Source: Spelaeicoccus albus (GTDB taxonomy: Bacteria; Actinomycetota; Actinomycetes; Actinomycetales; Brevibacteriaceae). Taken from it: a DNA stretch of 64,000 nucleotides. The notes beneath the pieces are model-generated. The model worked only from the letters and a program-made list of their open reading frames with translations, made no database searches and was not told where the DNA came from. Below are positions 1 to 7,475 of this stretch, one piece after another. The DNA is taken from the NCBI RefSeq assembly GCF_013409065.1, contig NZ_JACBZP010000001.1, forward strand, positions 3,544,518 to 3,608,517. Direction: 5' to 3'. A program made the position numbers and the translations under genes. Within the stretch, counting starts at the first letter, position 1; each line of letters opens with the position of its first letter.

Positions 1-262
1 CGTCATACACGATTTCCATGCCCTCGACGGGCTCGGCAGTGACTTCGAGAGGTCGCGCCGGGCCCGGCATTTCGACGTCGACCCGAGTTCCGACGATGAG
101 TCGGTCGGACTTCCCTGCCGGCTTTCCGTCGACGACGACGTGCCCTTGCCCGGCCATGTCGGCCACGACGGTACGGGACAGGCCGAGAAGCCGCGACAAT
201 CCGGCATCGACACGTTCGCCGTCCAGTCCGTCCGGCACCAGATACGAACGCGCTTCAGGCAT
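1..262 (-). CDS. RluA/RluD-family rRNA pseudouridine synthase, N-terminal part
   Basis: The first 87 codons of a protein that runs off the left edge of the window. The visible residues form an S4 RNA-binding domain (about residues 16-55, with ERVDAGLSRLLGLSR followed by a VDGK turn), the usual N-terminus of RluA/RluD enzymes that convert uridines to pseudouridine in 23S rRNA. The catalytic Asp-containing domain lies outside the window, so the subfamily cannot be settled. The ATG at 262-260 overlaps the lspA stop by 8 bp, the normal lspA-rluD order in actinobacteria and firmicutes, and implies co-translation. Confidence 0.85.
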   Translation of the reverse strand, partial: MPEARSYLVPDGLDGERVDAGLSRLLGLSRTVVADMAGQGHVVVDGKPAGKSDRLIVGTRVDVEMPGPARPLEVTAEPVEGMEIVYD

Positions 263-830
263 CGCCGGACTCCTCGCGCCGGCGGGCGGACGCGCGCGTT
301 CCGTCCAGCCCGATGCCCATGAAGCTCAGCAGGATGAACAGCACGGCTCCGGCCGTGATGGCGATGTCGGCGACGTTGCAGATGAAGAAGTGCAGGTTGA
401 TGAAGTCGACGACTTTGCCTTCGCCGAATCCCGGCTGCCGGAACAGTCTGTCGGTCAAATTGCCGCCGGCGCCTGCCAGGAGCAAGCCGAATGAGATGGC
501 CCAGCCGGTCGACCCGAGCTTGCGGGCCGTCACGACGATGACGACCACGACCGCGGCAGCGACGACCGCAAAGAGCCAGGTCGCCCCGGCCCCCATGCCG
601 AACGCCGCGCCGCCGTTGCGGTAAAACAACAGCGACACCCACCCGTCGATGATCGGAATCGGCGGCTGGTGCTCCAGATTGGCGGTCGCCCAGTTCTTGG
701 TGAGCTGGTCGGTGGCAATGACCACGGCAAAGACGAAGGCGACTACCGCGATCAGCACGCGGCGCCGCCTGGGCGGCGCAGCTCCCTTGTCCGTCGGGCC
801 CTCGCCGGCCGGTCGCTCCGTCTTCGTCAC
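255..830 (-). CDS. lspA: Lipoprotein signal peptidase (signal peptidase II)
   Basis: Cleaves the signal peptide of prolipoproteins after diacylglyceryl modification at the membrane. About 191 aa if it starts at the GTG at 830. Signatures: DQLTKNW near residue 41, NLTDR with catalytic Asp about 127, and NVADIAI with catalytic Asp about 155; four membrane segments. A longer reading from GTG 863 is open, but that codon sits inside a 15-bp stem-loop, whereas GTG 830 is preceded by an AGGA element about 11 nt upstream. I therefore prefer 830 (start moderately certain). It follows divIVA and overlaps the pseudouridine synthase by 8 bp. It would process the lipoprotein encoded at 26,114. Confidence 0.93.
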   Translation of the reverse strand: MTKTERPAGEGPTDKGAAPPRRRRVLIAVVAFVFAVVIATDQLTKNWATANLEHQPPIPIIDGWVSLLFYRNGGAAFGMGAGATWLFAVVAAAVVVVIVVTARKLGSTGWAISFGLLLAGAGGNLTDRLFRQPGFGEGKVVDFINLHFFICNVADIAITAGAVLFILLSFMGIGLDGTRASARRREESGDA

Positions 831-860
831 TGAGTTATCGTTCCTCGTCCGTACCACATG

Positions 861-897
861 CACGTGGGACTCTCCCGATGAAGGAGAGTCCCACGTG
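861..897 (-). terminator. 15-bp perfect stem-loop between divIVA and lspA
   Basis: CACGTGGGACTCTCC at 861-875 is repeated inverted at 883-897 with a 7-nt loop. It lies 28 bp beyond the divIVA stop on the transcribed strand. No T-run follows, so it would be a U-tract-less (actinobacterial-style) terminator, attenuator or mRNA processing/stability structure rather than a classical intrinsic terminator. It overlaps the most upstream possible lspA start. Confidence 0.7.
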
Positions 898-924
898 ACG
901 TAGCGCTATCTTTCGTCGTGGCGG

Positions 925-1794
925 TTACGGCTGGCCGGGCTCGTCGCCCAGGTTTTCCGGAACCAGGGACCCGCGCGAATCGAGATCGCGCAGCTGATCC
1001 TGCAGATACGACTTCAGCCGGGTCCGGTACTGGCGCTCGAAGTCCCGCAGACGATCGATCTTGCGCTCGAGCATCGACTTCTCTTCTTCAAGCGAACTGA
1101 GCGTTTCGGAGCGGGTCTTTTCGGCTTCTTCGACCATGCCGGACGCCTTGGTCTGCGCCTCGGCCACCAGCTGGTCGCGCTTTTCCTGGCCCTTCTGCAC
1201 GTGTTCGTCGTGCAGGCGCTGCGCCAGCGTGATCAGACCTGTCGCGTCAGCTGCGCCGGCTCCGCCGGCGGCCGCCGCAGCGGCGAGTTCGTTCGAGTTG
1301 CCGCCCTGATCGGCCGCAGCCGTGGCAGTCGGCTCGGACGGCTTGTCGTCCTTGGCGGCGACCGATGACGTCGCCGTGGCCGAATCCCGGTCCGAGGCAG
1401 CCTTGGTCGCGTCGGCGTTCTTGGCATCGGCGTTGCCGGCACCGGCCGATTTGTCGCTGGACGCCGCGTCTTCGGCCGAAGCGTCCGCCGGAGCCGCAGC
1501 GTGCTCGCCCGTGACCGGCGCGGCTTCCTGGTCGGCGGCGTCCGACGACGTCTTGTCCGAGGCAGTAGTACCGGCGGCAGCGGCCGGGCCTGCGGATCCA
1601 CCGCGGCTCAATTCGCTGACGCGCTGTTCTGAAGCGGAGAGCTTCTGACGCAGGTCGTCATTCTCGCTTGTCAGGCGACGGAGTTCGCCGACCACCTCGT
1701 CAAGGAAGTCATCGACCTCGTCCTGGTCGTAGCCTTCGCGAAACTTCGTCGGCTGAAACCGCTTATTAACAACGTCTTCGGGCGTGAGCGCCAT
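925..1794 (-). CDS. divIVA: DivIVA/Wag31 polar growth and septum-site protein
   Basis: Coiled-coil scaffold that binds curved membrane at poles and septa and recruits wall-synthesis enzymes in rod-shaped actinobacteria. 289 aa. The N-terminal membrane-binding domain (about 1-65) begins MALTPEDVVNKRF and has the FREGYDQDEVDDFLDEV signature. A long Ala/Asp/Ser/Lys linker (about 70-185) is low complexity. A second coiled coil (about 190-275) starts around LITLAQRLHDEHVQKG. The start is supported by GAGGTGG upstream on the coding strand and by a promoter-like pair at 1828-1856. It is the downstream end of the sepF-yggT-divIVA group. Confidence 0.95.
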   Translation of the reverse strand: MALTPEDVVNKRFQPTKFREGYDQDEVDDFLDEVVGELRRLTSENDDLRQKLSASEQRVSELSRGGSAGPAAAAGTTASDKTSSDAADQEAAPVTGEHAAAPADASAEDAASSDKSAGAGNADAKNADATKAASDRDSATATSSVAAKDDKPSEPTATAAADQGGNSNELAAAAAAGGAGAADATGLITLAQRLHDEHVQKGQEKRDQLVAEAQTKASGMVEEAEKTRSETLSSLEEEKSMLERKIDRLRDFERQYRTRLKSYLQDQLRDLDSRGSLVPENLGDEPGQP

Positions 1795-1827
1795 CTGGCC
1801 ACCTCAAACTGGGGGAACAAAGTAACA

Positions 1828-1856
1828 ATTACAGTCCTTCGTGAAAAGGAACGCAA
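1828..1856 (-). promoter_or_regulatory. Candidate divIVA promoter
   Basis: On the minus strand TTGCGT (1856-1851) is followed after exactly 17 bp by TGTAAT (1833-1828), a 5/6 match to the sigma-70-type -10 box. It is the only strong pair in the 176-bp gap between yggT and divIVA and leaves a leader of roughly 30 nt. Confidence 0.45.
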
Positions 1857-1970
1857 TCGTTACGGTAGCGGATAACGGGCCGTTTTGACGACTGCACCCC
1901 ATGGGTGTCGCGCATTTTCGCACCGGCCGCGCCGGCCGAGGTCCCGTCTTTTGTCATAACCTGTCTTACT

Positions 1971-2270
1971 TTACGCCATGACGGGAGCAAAGCTCAGCAG
2001 CAGATTCATGGCGATCCCACAGGCGAATATCAAGATGAAGAACGCCAAGTCAATGGACATCGACCCCAATCGGAGCGGGGGGATCACTCGGCGAATCGCG
2101 CGCAACGGCGGGTCCGTCACGGTGAATACCGCCTCCGCCACCAACAGGACGAATCCCTTGGGGCGCCATTCCCTGGCGAACATCTGCACCCAGTCGAAAA
2201 CCAACCTGACCAGCATAAACAGGAAGAAGATGAAGATGACCAGGTAAATGATCGTAAAGGCTAGCGTCAT
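1971..2270 (-). CDS. yggT: YggT family membrane protein
   Basis: Small integral membrane protein of 99 aa with two hydrophobic helices, one at about residues 2-25 and one near the C-terminus (SIDLAFFILIFACGIAMNLL). The DPPLRAIRRVIPP segment between them is the family signature. YggT proteins sit between sepF and divIVA in most actinobacterial division clusters; a role in division or osmotic stress is suspected from location only. An ATG at 2270 is chosen over a longer GTG reading from 2306 because the membrane helix starts directly after it; no strong ribosome-binding site separates the two. Confidence 0.88.
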   Translation of the reverse strand: MTLAFTIIYLVIFIFFLFMLVRLVFDWVQMFAREWRPKGFVLLVAEAVFTVTDPPLRAIRRVIPPLRLGSMSIDLAFFILIFACGIAMNLLLSFAPVMA

Positions 2271-2352
2271 GATCGGCGGCTGATCTCCCTGTCGGTTGCT
2301 GCGCACAGCGCGGCTGCGCGGACACTACGCGCAAATGGCGCGCTATGCACTC

Positions 2353-2358
2353 ATTCTA
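2353..2358 (-). promoter_or_regulatory. Candidate -10 box upstream of yggT
   Basis: TAGAAT on the minus strand, 83 bp before the yggT ATG in the 138-bp sepF-yggT gap. The -35 region (TTCGGC, 18-bp spacer) is poor, so this is weak evidence that yggT can be transcribed apart from sepF. Confidence 0.3.
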
Positions 2359-2408
2359 CCGAAACGGCCGGAGCGCGCCGAAATGAACCCGGCCTTGAAA
2401 TGTCGCGC

Positions 2409-2936
2409 TCAACTCTGGTTGAAGAAGCTCGCCTTCGAATCAGGGGCAACTGCCGGCTCGCCGGAAACTTCGACGTGTTCCGGTGAGAGAAGAAACACTT
2501 TCGACGTCACGCGCTCAATGGAGCCGTGCAGGCCCATGATCAGGCCGGCCGAGAAGTCGACGAGGCGCTTGGCATCGGCGTCGTCCATATCCGACAGGTT
2601 CATGATGACCGGGGTGCCCTCGCGGAACGCCGTGCCGATGGCCATGGCGTCGTTGTAGCTGCGCGGGTGGATAGTCGTGATGCGGCGCAGTTCGCCCTGC
2701 TCCGGGACGGAGTGAACCGGCGAACCGGTGTTGCGCGGAGCGACCTGGGCACTGCTGGAATTCGAATGCGATGAACGATTGATAGGTGTCACGGAATTCT
2801 CCGCCGGCGCGCGATCGGACTTCGCCGCAGGCTCATGGTAGTAGTTGTCGGAGTCGGCCTCGGCCTCCACGTCTTGATCGCGCTCGTCATCCGACAGACC
2901 GAGGTACAGCATCGTTTTGCGGAGGGCGCCAGCCAT
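2409..2936 (-). CDS. sepF: SepF, FtsZ membrane anchor
   Basis: Cytoplasmic protein that tethers FtsZ filaments to the membrane; essential in actinobacteria because they lack FtsA. 175 aa. An N-terminal amphipathic segment ([14 protein letters not shown]) is followed by an acidic, Ser-rich linker and the SepF fold (about residues 80-165) with [27 protein letters not shown] and [15 protein letters not shown]. The ATG at 2936 is fixed by AAGGAG five to six bases upstream; a GTG one codon earlier is too close to that site. The usual yggS gene between pgeF and sepF is absent. Confidence 0.95.
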   Translation of the reverse strand: MAGALRKTMLYLGLSDDERDQDVEAEADSDNYYHEPAAKSDRAPAENSVTPINRSSHSNSSSAQVAPRNTGSPVHSVPEQGELRRITTIHPRSYNDAMAIGTAFREGTPVIMNLSDMDDADAKRLVDFSAGLIMGLHGSIERVTSKVFLLSPEHVEVSGEPAVAPDSKASFFNQS

Positions 2937-3060
2937 CACAACTCCTTATAATCCAGCGGCAGCGATACTGAGGAAGTCAGCTATCGCGGTTCCTTTCAAA
3001 AACTACCGGAGTCAAGGGCATTCTCTCGCCACCATGTCGGCGTGTCGGAGTGAAAACCGG

Positions 3061-3789
3061 TTATGGGATCCACAGCACTCCCCCGAATCGTCCCGTCACG
3101 CCGTCGCGGCGGTACGAATACAAATCGGCCCGCTCGTATGTGCAGCCGTTTTGCCAGTCGATCCGCACGCCGTCCCGGGCCAGCTGTTCGGCGACACCGG
3201 CCGCCACGTCGATGGCCGGCGTGCCGGTGGCGCTGACCGAAGCGCTGACGGGTTCGACAGCCGCTGCCTGCTCGCGCATCTCCGGTGGGACCTCGTAGTG
3301 GCGCGGGCAGATGGACGGCCCGATAATCGCATCGATGCTGCGGGCTCCGGCAGCGCGCATCGCGCCGAGCACGTTCGGGATGACGCCGGCGAGCATACCG
3401 GGCCGCCCGGCGTGTGCCGCGGCTATCACTCCGGCTGCCGCGTCGGCCAGCAGGACGGGAGTGCAGTCGGCGACGAGCACCACAAGACCGATTCCGCGCC
3501 GGGTGGTGACGATGGCGTCCACCGATGGTGATTCGCCGCCCGGTTCGGTGACCACGGCGACGTCGGCGCCGTGCACTTGATCCATGAACACAAGTCCGGA
3601 CGCCGGCAGCCCCAGCGCGTGCGAAAGCTCCGCACGGTTGGTGCTGACGGCGGACGGCGTGTCGTCCACGTGTGATCCGAGGTTGAACGAATCGTACCGG
3701 CCGGCACTGAAGCCACCCAGCCGATCGGTGAATGCAGCGTGCGCTTCGCCGCCGTTATCCGCTCGGAGAACGCGCCGGACGCTCAGCAT
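3061..3789 (-). CDS. pgeF: Peptidoglycan editing factor PgeF (YfiH/DUF152)
   Basis: Cytoplasmic enzyme of the multi-copper polyphenol oxidase/laccase-like fold. Its E. coli relative removes L-Ser wrongly placed in the peptidoglycan stem, and other members act on purine nucleosides. 242 aa. The metal-binding triad is intact: His73 in DQVHGADV, Cys109 in VADCTPVLLAD and His126 in AAAHAGRPG. It begins 3 bp after the ftsZ stop, so it is cotranscribed with ftsZ. Databases often call this family laccase; editing or nucleoside activity is the better reading. Confidence 0.9.
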   Translation of the reverse strand: MLSVRRVLRADNGGEAHAAFTDRLGGFSAGRYDSFNLGSHVDDTPSAVSTNRAELSHALGLPASGLVFMDQVHGADVAVVTEPGGESPSVDAIVTTRRGIGLVVLVADCTPVLLADAAAGVIAAAHAGRPGMLAGVIPNVLGAMRAAGARSIDAIIGPSICPRHYEVPPEMREQAAAVEPVSASVSATGTPAIDVAAGVAEQLARDGVRIDWQNGCTYERADLYSYRRDGVTGRFGGVLWIP

Positions 3790-3792
3790 GTC

Positions 3793-4983
3793 TTACTTCA
3801 AGAAGTCCGGGATATCCAGATCGTCGTCCCGCCGGCGAGTGGTTTCCTCGTCGAGTACTTGCGGCACGTCGTCGCCCGACGACCCGTTCTCGGCTACCGA
3901 CACGTCCCGCGGTTCGGGCGCGGCGGGTATCGAGCCGGTGGGCACGTCGGCCGGCACGGGCTGCGGAGAAGCTGCCGGCACGGACGGGATGGTGCCCGCC
4001 GCCGAGGCGCCCGGAGCCGCCTCGGCGTCTGCGGGGGTGACCATGTCGAATCCGGCCGCAATGACCGTGACGCGGCATTCGTCGCCGAGCGAATCGTCGA
4101 TGACGGCACCGAAGATGATGTTCGCTTCGGGATGCGCGGCCTCTTGGACGAGACGCGCAGCCTCGTTGATTTCGAACAGCCCGAGATCCGACCCGCCCTG
4201 CACGCTGAGCAGCACTCCGTGGGCGCCGTCGATGCTGGCTTCCAGCAGCGGCGATGCGATCGCGGCTTCGGCCGCTTGAATCGCACGGTCCTCTCCACGG
4301 GCCGAGCCGATTCCCATCAGGGCCGAGCCGGCGCCCTGCATCACGGACTTCACGTCCGCGAAGTCGAGGTTGATCAGACCGGGTGTCGTGATGAGGTCGG
4401 TGATGCCCTGCACGCCGGAAAGCAACACCTGATCGGCAGACTGGAAAGCTTCGAGCATGCTGACGTTGCGGTCGGAGATCGACAGCAGCCTGTCGTTCGG
4501 AATGACGATCAGCGTATCGACTTCCTCGCGCAGCGCGGTAATGCCGCTTTCGGCCTGCTGCGAGCGGCGGCGTCCTTCGAAGGTGAACGGCCGGGTGACG
4601 ACGCCGATAGTCAACGCGCCCATCGCGCGGGCGATCCGGGCCACGACCGGCGCGCCGCCCGTGCCGGTTCCGCCGCCCTCACCGGCCGTGACGAAGACCA
4701 TGTCGGCGCCCTTGAGCACCTCTTCGATCTCCGACTCGTGATCTTCGGCGGCCTTCTTGCCGACCTCGGGATCCGCGCCGGCGCCAAGGCCGCGCGTCAA
4801 GTCCCGTCCGACTTCGAGTTTCACGTCGGCATCGCACATCAGCAATGCCTGCGCGTCGGTGTTGATGGCGACGAATTCGACGCCCTTGAGTCCGACGTCA
4901 ATCATCCGCTGAACGGCGTTGACGCCGCCGCCGCCGGTACCGACGACCTTGATGACGGCCAGATAGTTCTGCGGAGCTGCCAA
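3793..4983 (-). CDS. ftsZ: Cell division GTPase FtsZ
   Basis: Tubulin-like GTPase that polymerises into the Z-ring. 396 aa. Nucleotide-binding [10 protein letters not shown] (15-24), tubulin signature GGGTGTG (103-109) and T7-loop NLDFADV (205-211) are intact. The acidic, Pro-rich linker leads to a C-terminal [11 protein letters not shown] peptide that would bind SepF. The start is TTG at 4983, with GAGAGGG seven bases upstream; no in-frame ATG or GTG precedes it. The upstream 132 bp hold a candidate promoter and a perfect palindrome. pgeF follows after 3 bp. Confidence 0.97.
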   Translation of the reverse strand: MAAPQNYLAVIKVVGTGGGGVNAVQRMIDVGLKGVEFVAINTDAQALLMCDADVKLEVGRDLTRGLGAGADPEVGKKAAEDHESEIEEVLKGADMVFVTAGEGGGTGTGGAPVVARIARAMGALTIGVVTRPFTFEGRRRSQQAESGITALREEVDTLIVIPNDRLLSISDRNVSMLEAFQSADQVLLSGVQGITDLITTPGLINLDFADVKSVMQGAGSALMGIGSARGEDRAIQAAEAAIASPLLEASIDGAHGVLLSVQGGSDLGLFEINEAARLVQEAAHPEANIIFGAVIDDSLGDECRVTVIAAGFDMVTPADAEAAPGASAAGTIPSVPAASPQPVPADVPTGSIPAAPEPRDVSVAENGSSGDDVPQVLDEETTRRRDDDLDIPDFLK

Positions 4984-5004
4984 GACGATGCCCTCTCAAA
5001 AGGT

Positions 5005-5025
5005 TAACCTTCAAGTTGAAGGTTA
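5005..5025 (-). promoter_or_regulatory. 21-bp perfect palindrome in the ftsZ promoter (candidate FtsR operator)
   Basis: TAACCTTCAA at 5005-5014 is mirrored by TTGAAGGTTA at 5016-5025 around a single G. It lies 22 bp upstream of the ftsZ TTG start and 6 bp downstream of a perfect TTGACA hexamer (minus strand, 5037-5032). A palindrome beside a -35 box is the geometry MerR-type activators use. The window encodes an FtsR-type MerR regulator at 37,026. The assignment is inferred from family knowledge and position; binding is not shown. Confidence 0.55.
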
Positions 5026-5031
5026 GTGTTA

Positions 5032-5037
5032 TGTCAA
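5032..5037 (-). promoter_or_regulatory. Consensus -35 box upstream of ftsZ
   Basis: TTGACA on the minus strand. No good -10 sits 17 bp downstream: the stretch there is the palindrome TAACCTTCAAG. This would fit a promoter that needs an activator. A second unpaired element, TATAAC within the palindrome GTTATAAC (5041-5048), lies just upstream. Confidence 0.45.
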
Positions 5038-5115
5038 CCTGTTATAACGACGCTATGGTCAACGCGAGCGTCTGTGCAATAACCGAGCCCGCGTGTCGCC
5101 AAAGTTGCCGCCTAT

Positions 5116-6051
5116 TTACTTGGTGGTCGGCTCTTTCGGAACGCTGACGTTGATATAACGAGCGTCAGTCTTCATCAACATCCCGAGTACTTTGGCCTTG
5201 AGCTTCCCATTGTGTCCGTCACCCCACCGGATTTTCAATCCGGACCGCAATGTGAACTCGACACCCGAGCTGCTTGTCGCCGATACCGACTCCACTTTTT
5301 TCGCTATGTGCTCGGGCAGCGCGTCCATGGCCGACAGGGCCGCGCGGATCGCTCCGGCACCGGCGGTCGACACGTCGATGTCGAGTACGGGTATCCCCTT
5401 CGGCGGCGTCGACGCCGTGGTGACGGTGACGCCGTCACCGTCGATCAGCTTGTAGTCTCCCGGCGAGCCGGTGGCGGCCACCGGCTGGCGTTCCGTCACC
5501 GTCACGGTCACGGTGCGCGGCAACGACTTGCCCACGTCGACGCTCTTGGCCACCGGATATTTGTCCAGAACCGCCTGAGCGACGTCGTGGTCGGACACGC
5601 GCGGCAGCGGTATCCCGCTGACCTGCTCGTCAACGGTCTTCCGCACCGATCCGGAGCTGATGATGCTCGTGCCCGTGACCGTCACCCGGTCGACCGCCAA
5701 GACCGGCGTCAGGTAGGCAACTGCCGCCACGGCCACGACGACCACGGCAAGCGCGGCAATCCAGCCGACGATCAGTCGCCGTCGATGCCGGCGACGAGAC
5801 GCCCACTGGGCAAAGGACACGACCGGTTCGCGCTGCGCGGCGGGGGCGGAGGTCCGGCTCGCTTTCGCCTTTTTCCCCTGCGTCTTCGCGCTTGTGTCGC
5901 GGGTCTTGGCGCTCGTGCCGCGGGTCTTGGCCTTTTTGCCTTGAGTCTTCGGCTTGTCGTCGGTGGACGCGGCGTCGTCCAGGCTCGTCACCGAGACGGC
6001 GCGTCGCTCGCCGATGGGCTTGCGATACGGAGTGGACGGGCGGGCCTTCAC
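5116..6051 (-). CDS. ftsQ: Divisome protein FtsQ (POTRA domain)
   Basis: Bitopic divisome protein linking early and late division factors. 311 aa. The start is GTG at 6051, overlapping the murC stop in a GTGA junction; an open extension upstream only reads through murC. The cytoplasmic tail carries a Lys/Thr repeat tract (residues 35-68, KTQGKKAK at both ends). One membrane helix (LIVGWIAALAVVVVAVAAVAY) follows, then a POTRA domain (VDRVTVTG through VTVTVTERQPVA) and a beta domain. It is in its canonical place before ftsZ. Confidence 0.93.
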   Translation of the reverse strand: MKARPSTPYRKPIGERRAVSVTSLDDAASTDDKPKTQGKKAKTRGTSAKTRDTSAKTQGKKAKASRTSAPAAQREPVVSFAQWASRRRHRRRLIVGWIAALAVVVVAVAAVAYLTPVLAVDRVTVTGTSIISSGSVRKTVDEQVSGIPLPRVSDHDVAQAVLDKYPVAKSVDVGKSLPRTVTVTVTERQPVAATGSPGDYKLIDGDGVTVTTASTPPKGIPVLDIDVSTAGAGAIRAALSAMDALPEHIAKKVESVSATSSSGVEFTLRSGLKIRWGDGHNGKLKAKVLGMLMKTDARYINVSVPKEPTTK

Positions 6052-7475
6052 CGGCGCAGCTCCGCCAGCAGTTCGGGGCCGACCATTGTGATGTCGCCGG
6101 CGCCGATGGTCAGCACGATATCCGCCGCACGGACCTCGCCGGCGACTGCCGGCGCGACATCCGACCACGACTCGATGAAGTGCACGTGCTCCTCCGAGAG
6201 CGGGACCCGGTCGGCGATCAGCGCGCCCGTGACGCCGGGAACCGGGTCTTCACGGGCGGCGTACACGTCCATGACGTACACCTCGTCGGCGTGACCGAGA
6301 GCGCGTCCGAACTCGGCCGCGAAGTTCTCGGTGCGCGAATACAAGTGGGGTTGAAAAATGGCGATGACGCGTCCGCCGGCGCCGACGACCGACCGGGCGG
6401 CCTTCAACACGGCATCGACTTCCGTCGGGTGGTGGGCGTAGTCGTCGTACACGCGGACGCCGTTCAATTCGCCGCGCAGTTCAAAGCGTCGGCGCGTCCC
6501 GCCGAACGACATGAGCCCGGCCAGCGACCGGCCGACCGACTGGCCGAGTGCTTGGGTGACGGCGAAGGCCGCGGCAGCGTTCAACGCGTTGTATTCGCCG
6601 GGCTGGCGCAGGTCGACCCGGCCGAGCCGGCGCCCGTGCATGACGAGGTCGAACGAGGCGCCCGCGCCGGAGAAGTCGGGCTCGGCCACGCGAATGTCGA
6701 CGGCGTCGCCGGTGCCGTAGGTCCAGACCCGCAATCCGCGGGACGCCGCACGGGCCGCCACGCGCGCTGCGCCCGGGTCGTCACCGCAGGCGATGATGAC
6801 GGATCCTTCCTGCCGGCCCACGCTGTCGCAGAATTTGTCGAAGGCCTCTTCCACGGCTTCGGCGGTCCGGTAGTGGTCGAGGTGATCCGGTTCGACATTG
6901 GTGATCACGCCGACGGCCGGCGAGTACAACAGGAATGATCCGTCGGATTCGTCCGCCTCGGCTACGAAGATGTCTCCGCTGCCGTCGTGTGCGTTGGCAC
7001 CGGACGCCGTCAGCACGCCGCCGATCACGAATGACGGATCCGCGCCGCAGCGTTGCAGGGCAACCGTGCTCATGGACGTGGTGGTCGTCTTGCCGTGCGT
7101 GCCGGCGACGGCGACGGTGCGCCGTCCGATCATGAGCGAGGCAAGGGCCTGTGAGCGGTGCAGGACGCGCAGGCCGGCCTCGCGGGCCGCTGCAAGTTCG
7201 GGGTTGGATTCGCGTACGGCCGAGGAGACGACGACTGTATCGGCGCCTTCGACGTTTGCGGCGTCGTGGCCGACGTGAATCTGCGCTCCTTGCGCCGTCA
7301 GCATCGTCAGCACGCGCGATTCCCTGGCGTCCGACCCCGTGACCGTCAGGCCGCGCATCAGCATGATTCGGGCGATGCCGGACATGCCGACGCCGCCGAT
7401 GCCGATGAAGTGCACCGTGCCGAGCTCTTCGGGTCGGGTGGCCGGGACGTTCGCTGCATCGGGTGAAACGTTCAT
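6048..7475 (-). CDS. murC: UDP-N-acetylmuramate--L-alanine ligase
   Basis: Cytoplasmic ATP-dependent ligase adding L-Ala to UDP-MurNAc, the first stem-peptide step. 475 aa, normal for the family. N-terminal UDP-binding loop GIGGVGMSG (about 25-33), ATPase loop GTHGKT (125-130), then DESDGSF and DYAHHPTEV in the later domains. The ATG at 7475 overlaps the murG stop (ATGA), which is the standard coupling. A longer upstream reading lies wholly within murG in another frame and is not real. Confidence 0.96.
   Translation of the reverse strand: MNVSPDAANVPATRPEELGTVHFIGIGGVGMSGIARIMLMRGLTVTGSDARESRVLTMLTAQGAQIHVGHDAANVEGADTVVVSSAVRESNPELAAAREAGLRVLHRSQALASLMIGRRTVAVAGTHGKTTTTSMSTVALQRCGADPSFVIGGVLTASGANAHDGSGDIFVAEADESDGSFLLYSPAVGVITNVEPDHLDHYRTAEAVEEAFDKFCDSVGRQEGSVIIACGDDPGAARVAARAASRGLRVWTYGTGDAVDIRVAEPDFSGAGASFDLVMHGRRLGRVDLRQPGEYNALNAAAAFAVTQALGQSVGRSLAGLMSFGGTRRRFELRGELNGVRVYDDYAHHPTEVDAVLKAARSVVGAGGRVIAIFQPHLYSRTENFAAEFGRALGHADEVYVMDVYAAREDPVPGVTGALIADRVPLSEEHVHFIESWSDVAPAVAGEVRAADIVLTIGAGDITMVGPELLAELRR

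Noticed and set aside
3061-3789. Laccase/polyphenol oxidase label for the YfiH-family gene
   Set aside because: The fold resembles laccase, but location in the division cluster and family knowledge favour peptidoglycan editing or nucleoside activity.
3739-5007. Long plus-strand open frame of 422 codons opposite ftsZ
   Set aside because: It is antisense to a certain ftsZ and encodes His/Arg/Gly-rich sequence with no recognisable domain, an effect of high GC codon use.
5041-5048. GTTATAAC as an ftsZ -10 box
   Set aside because: The possible -35 hexamers upstream are at the wrong distance (10 bp for TTGACC) or do not match (17 bp), so it is not called as a promoter.
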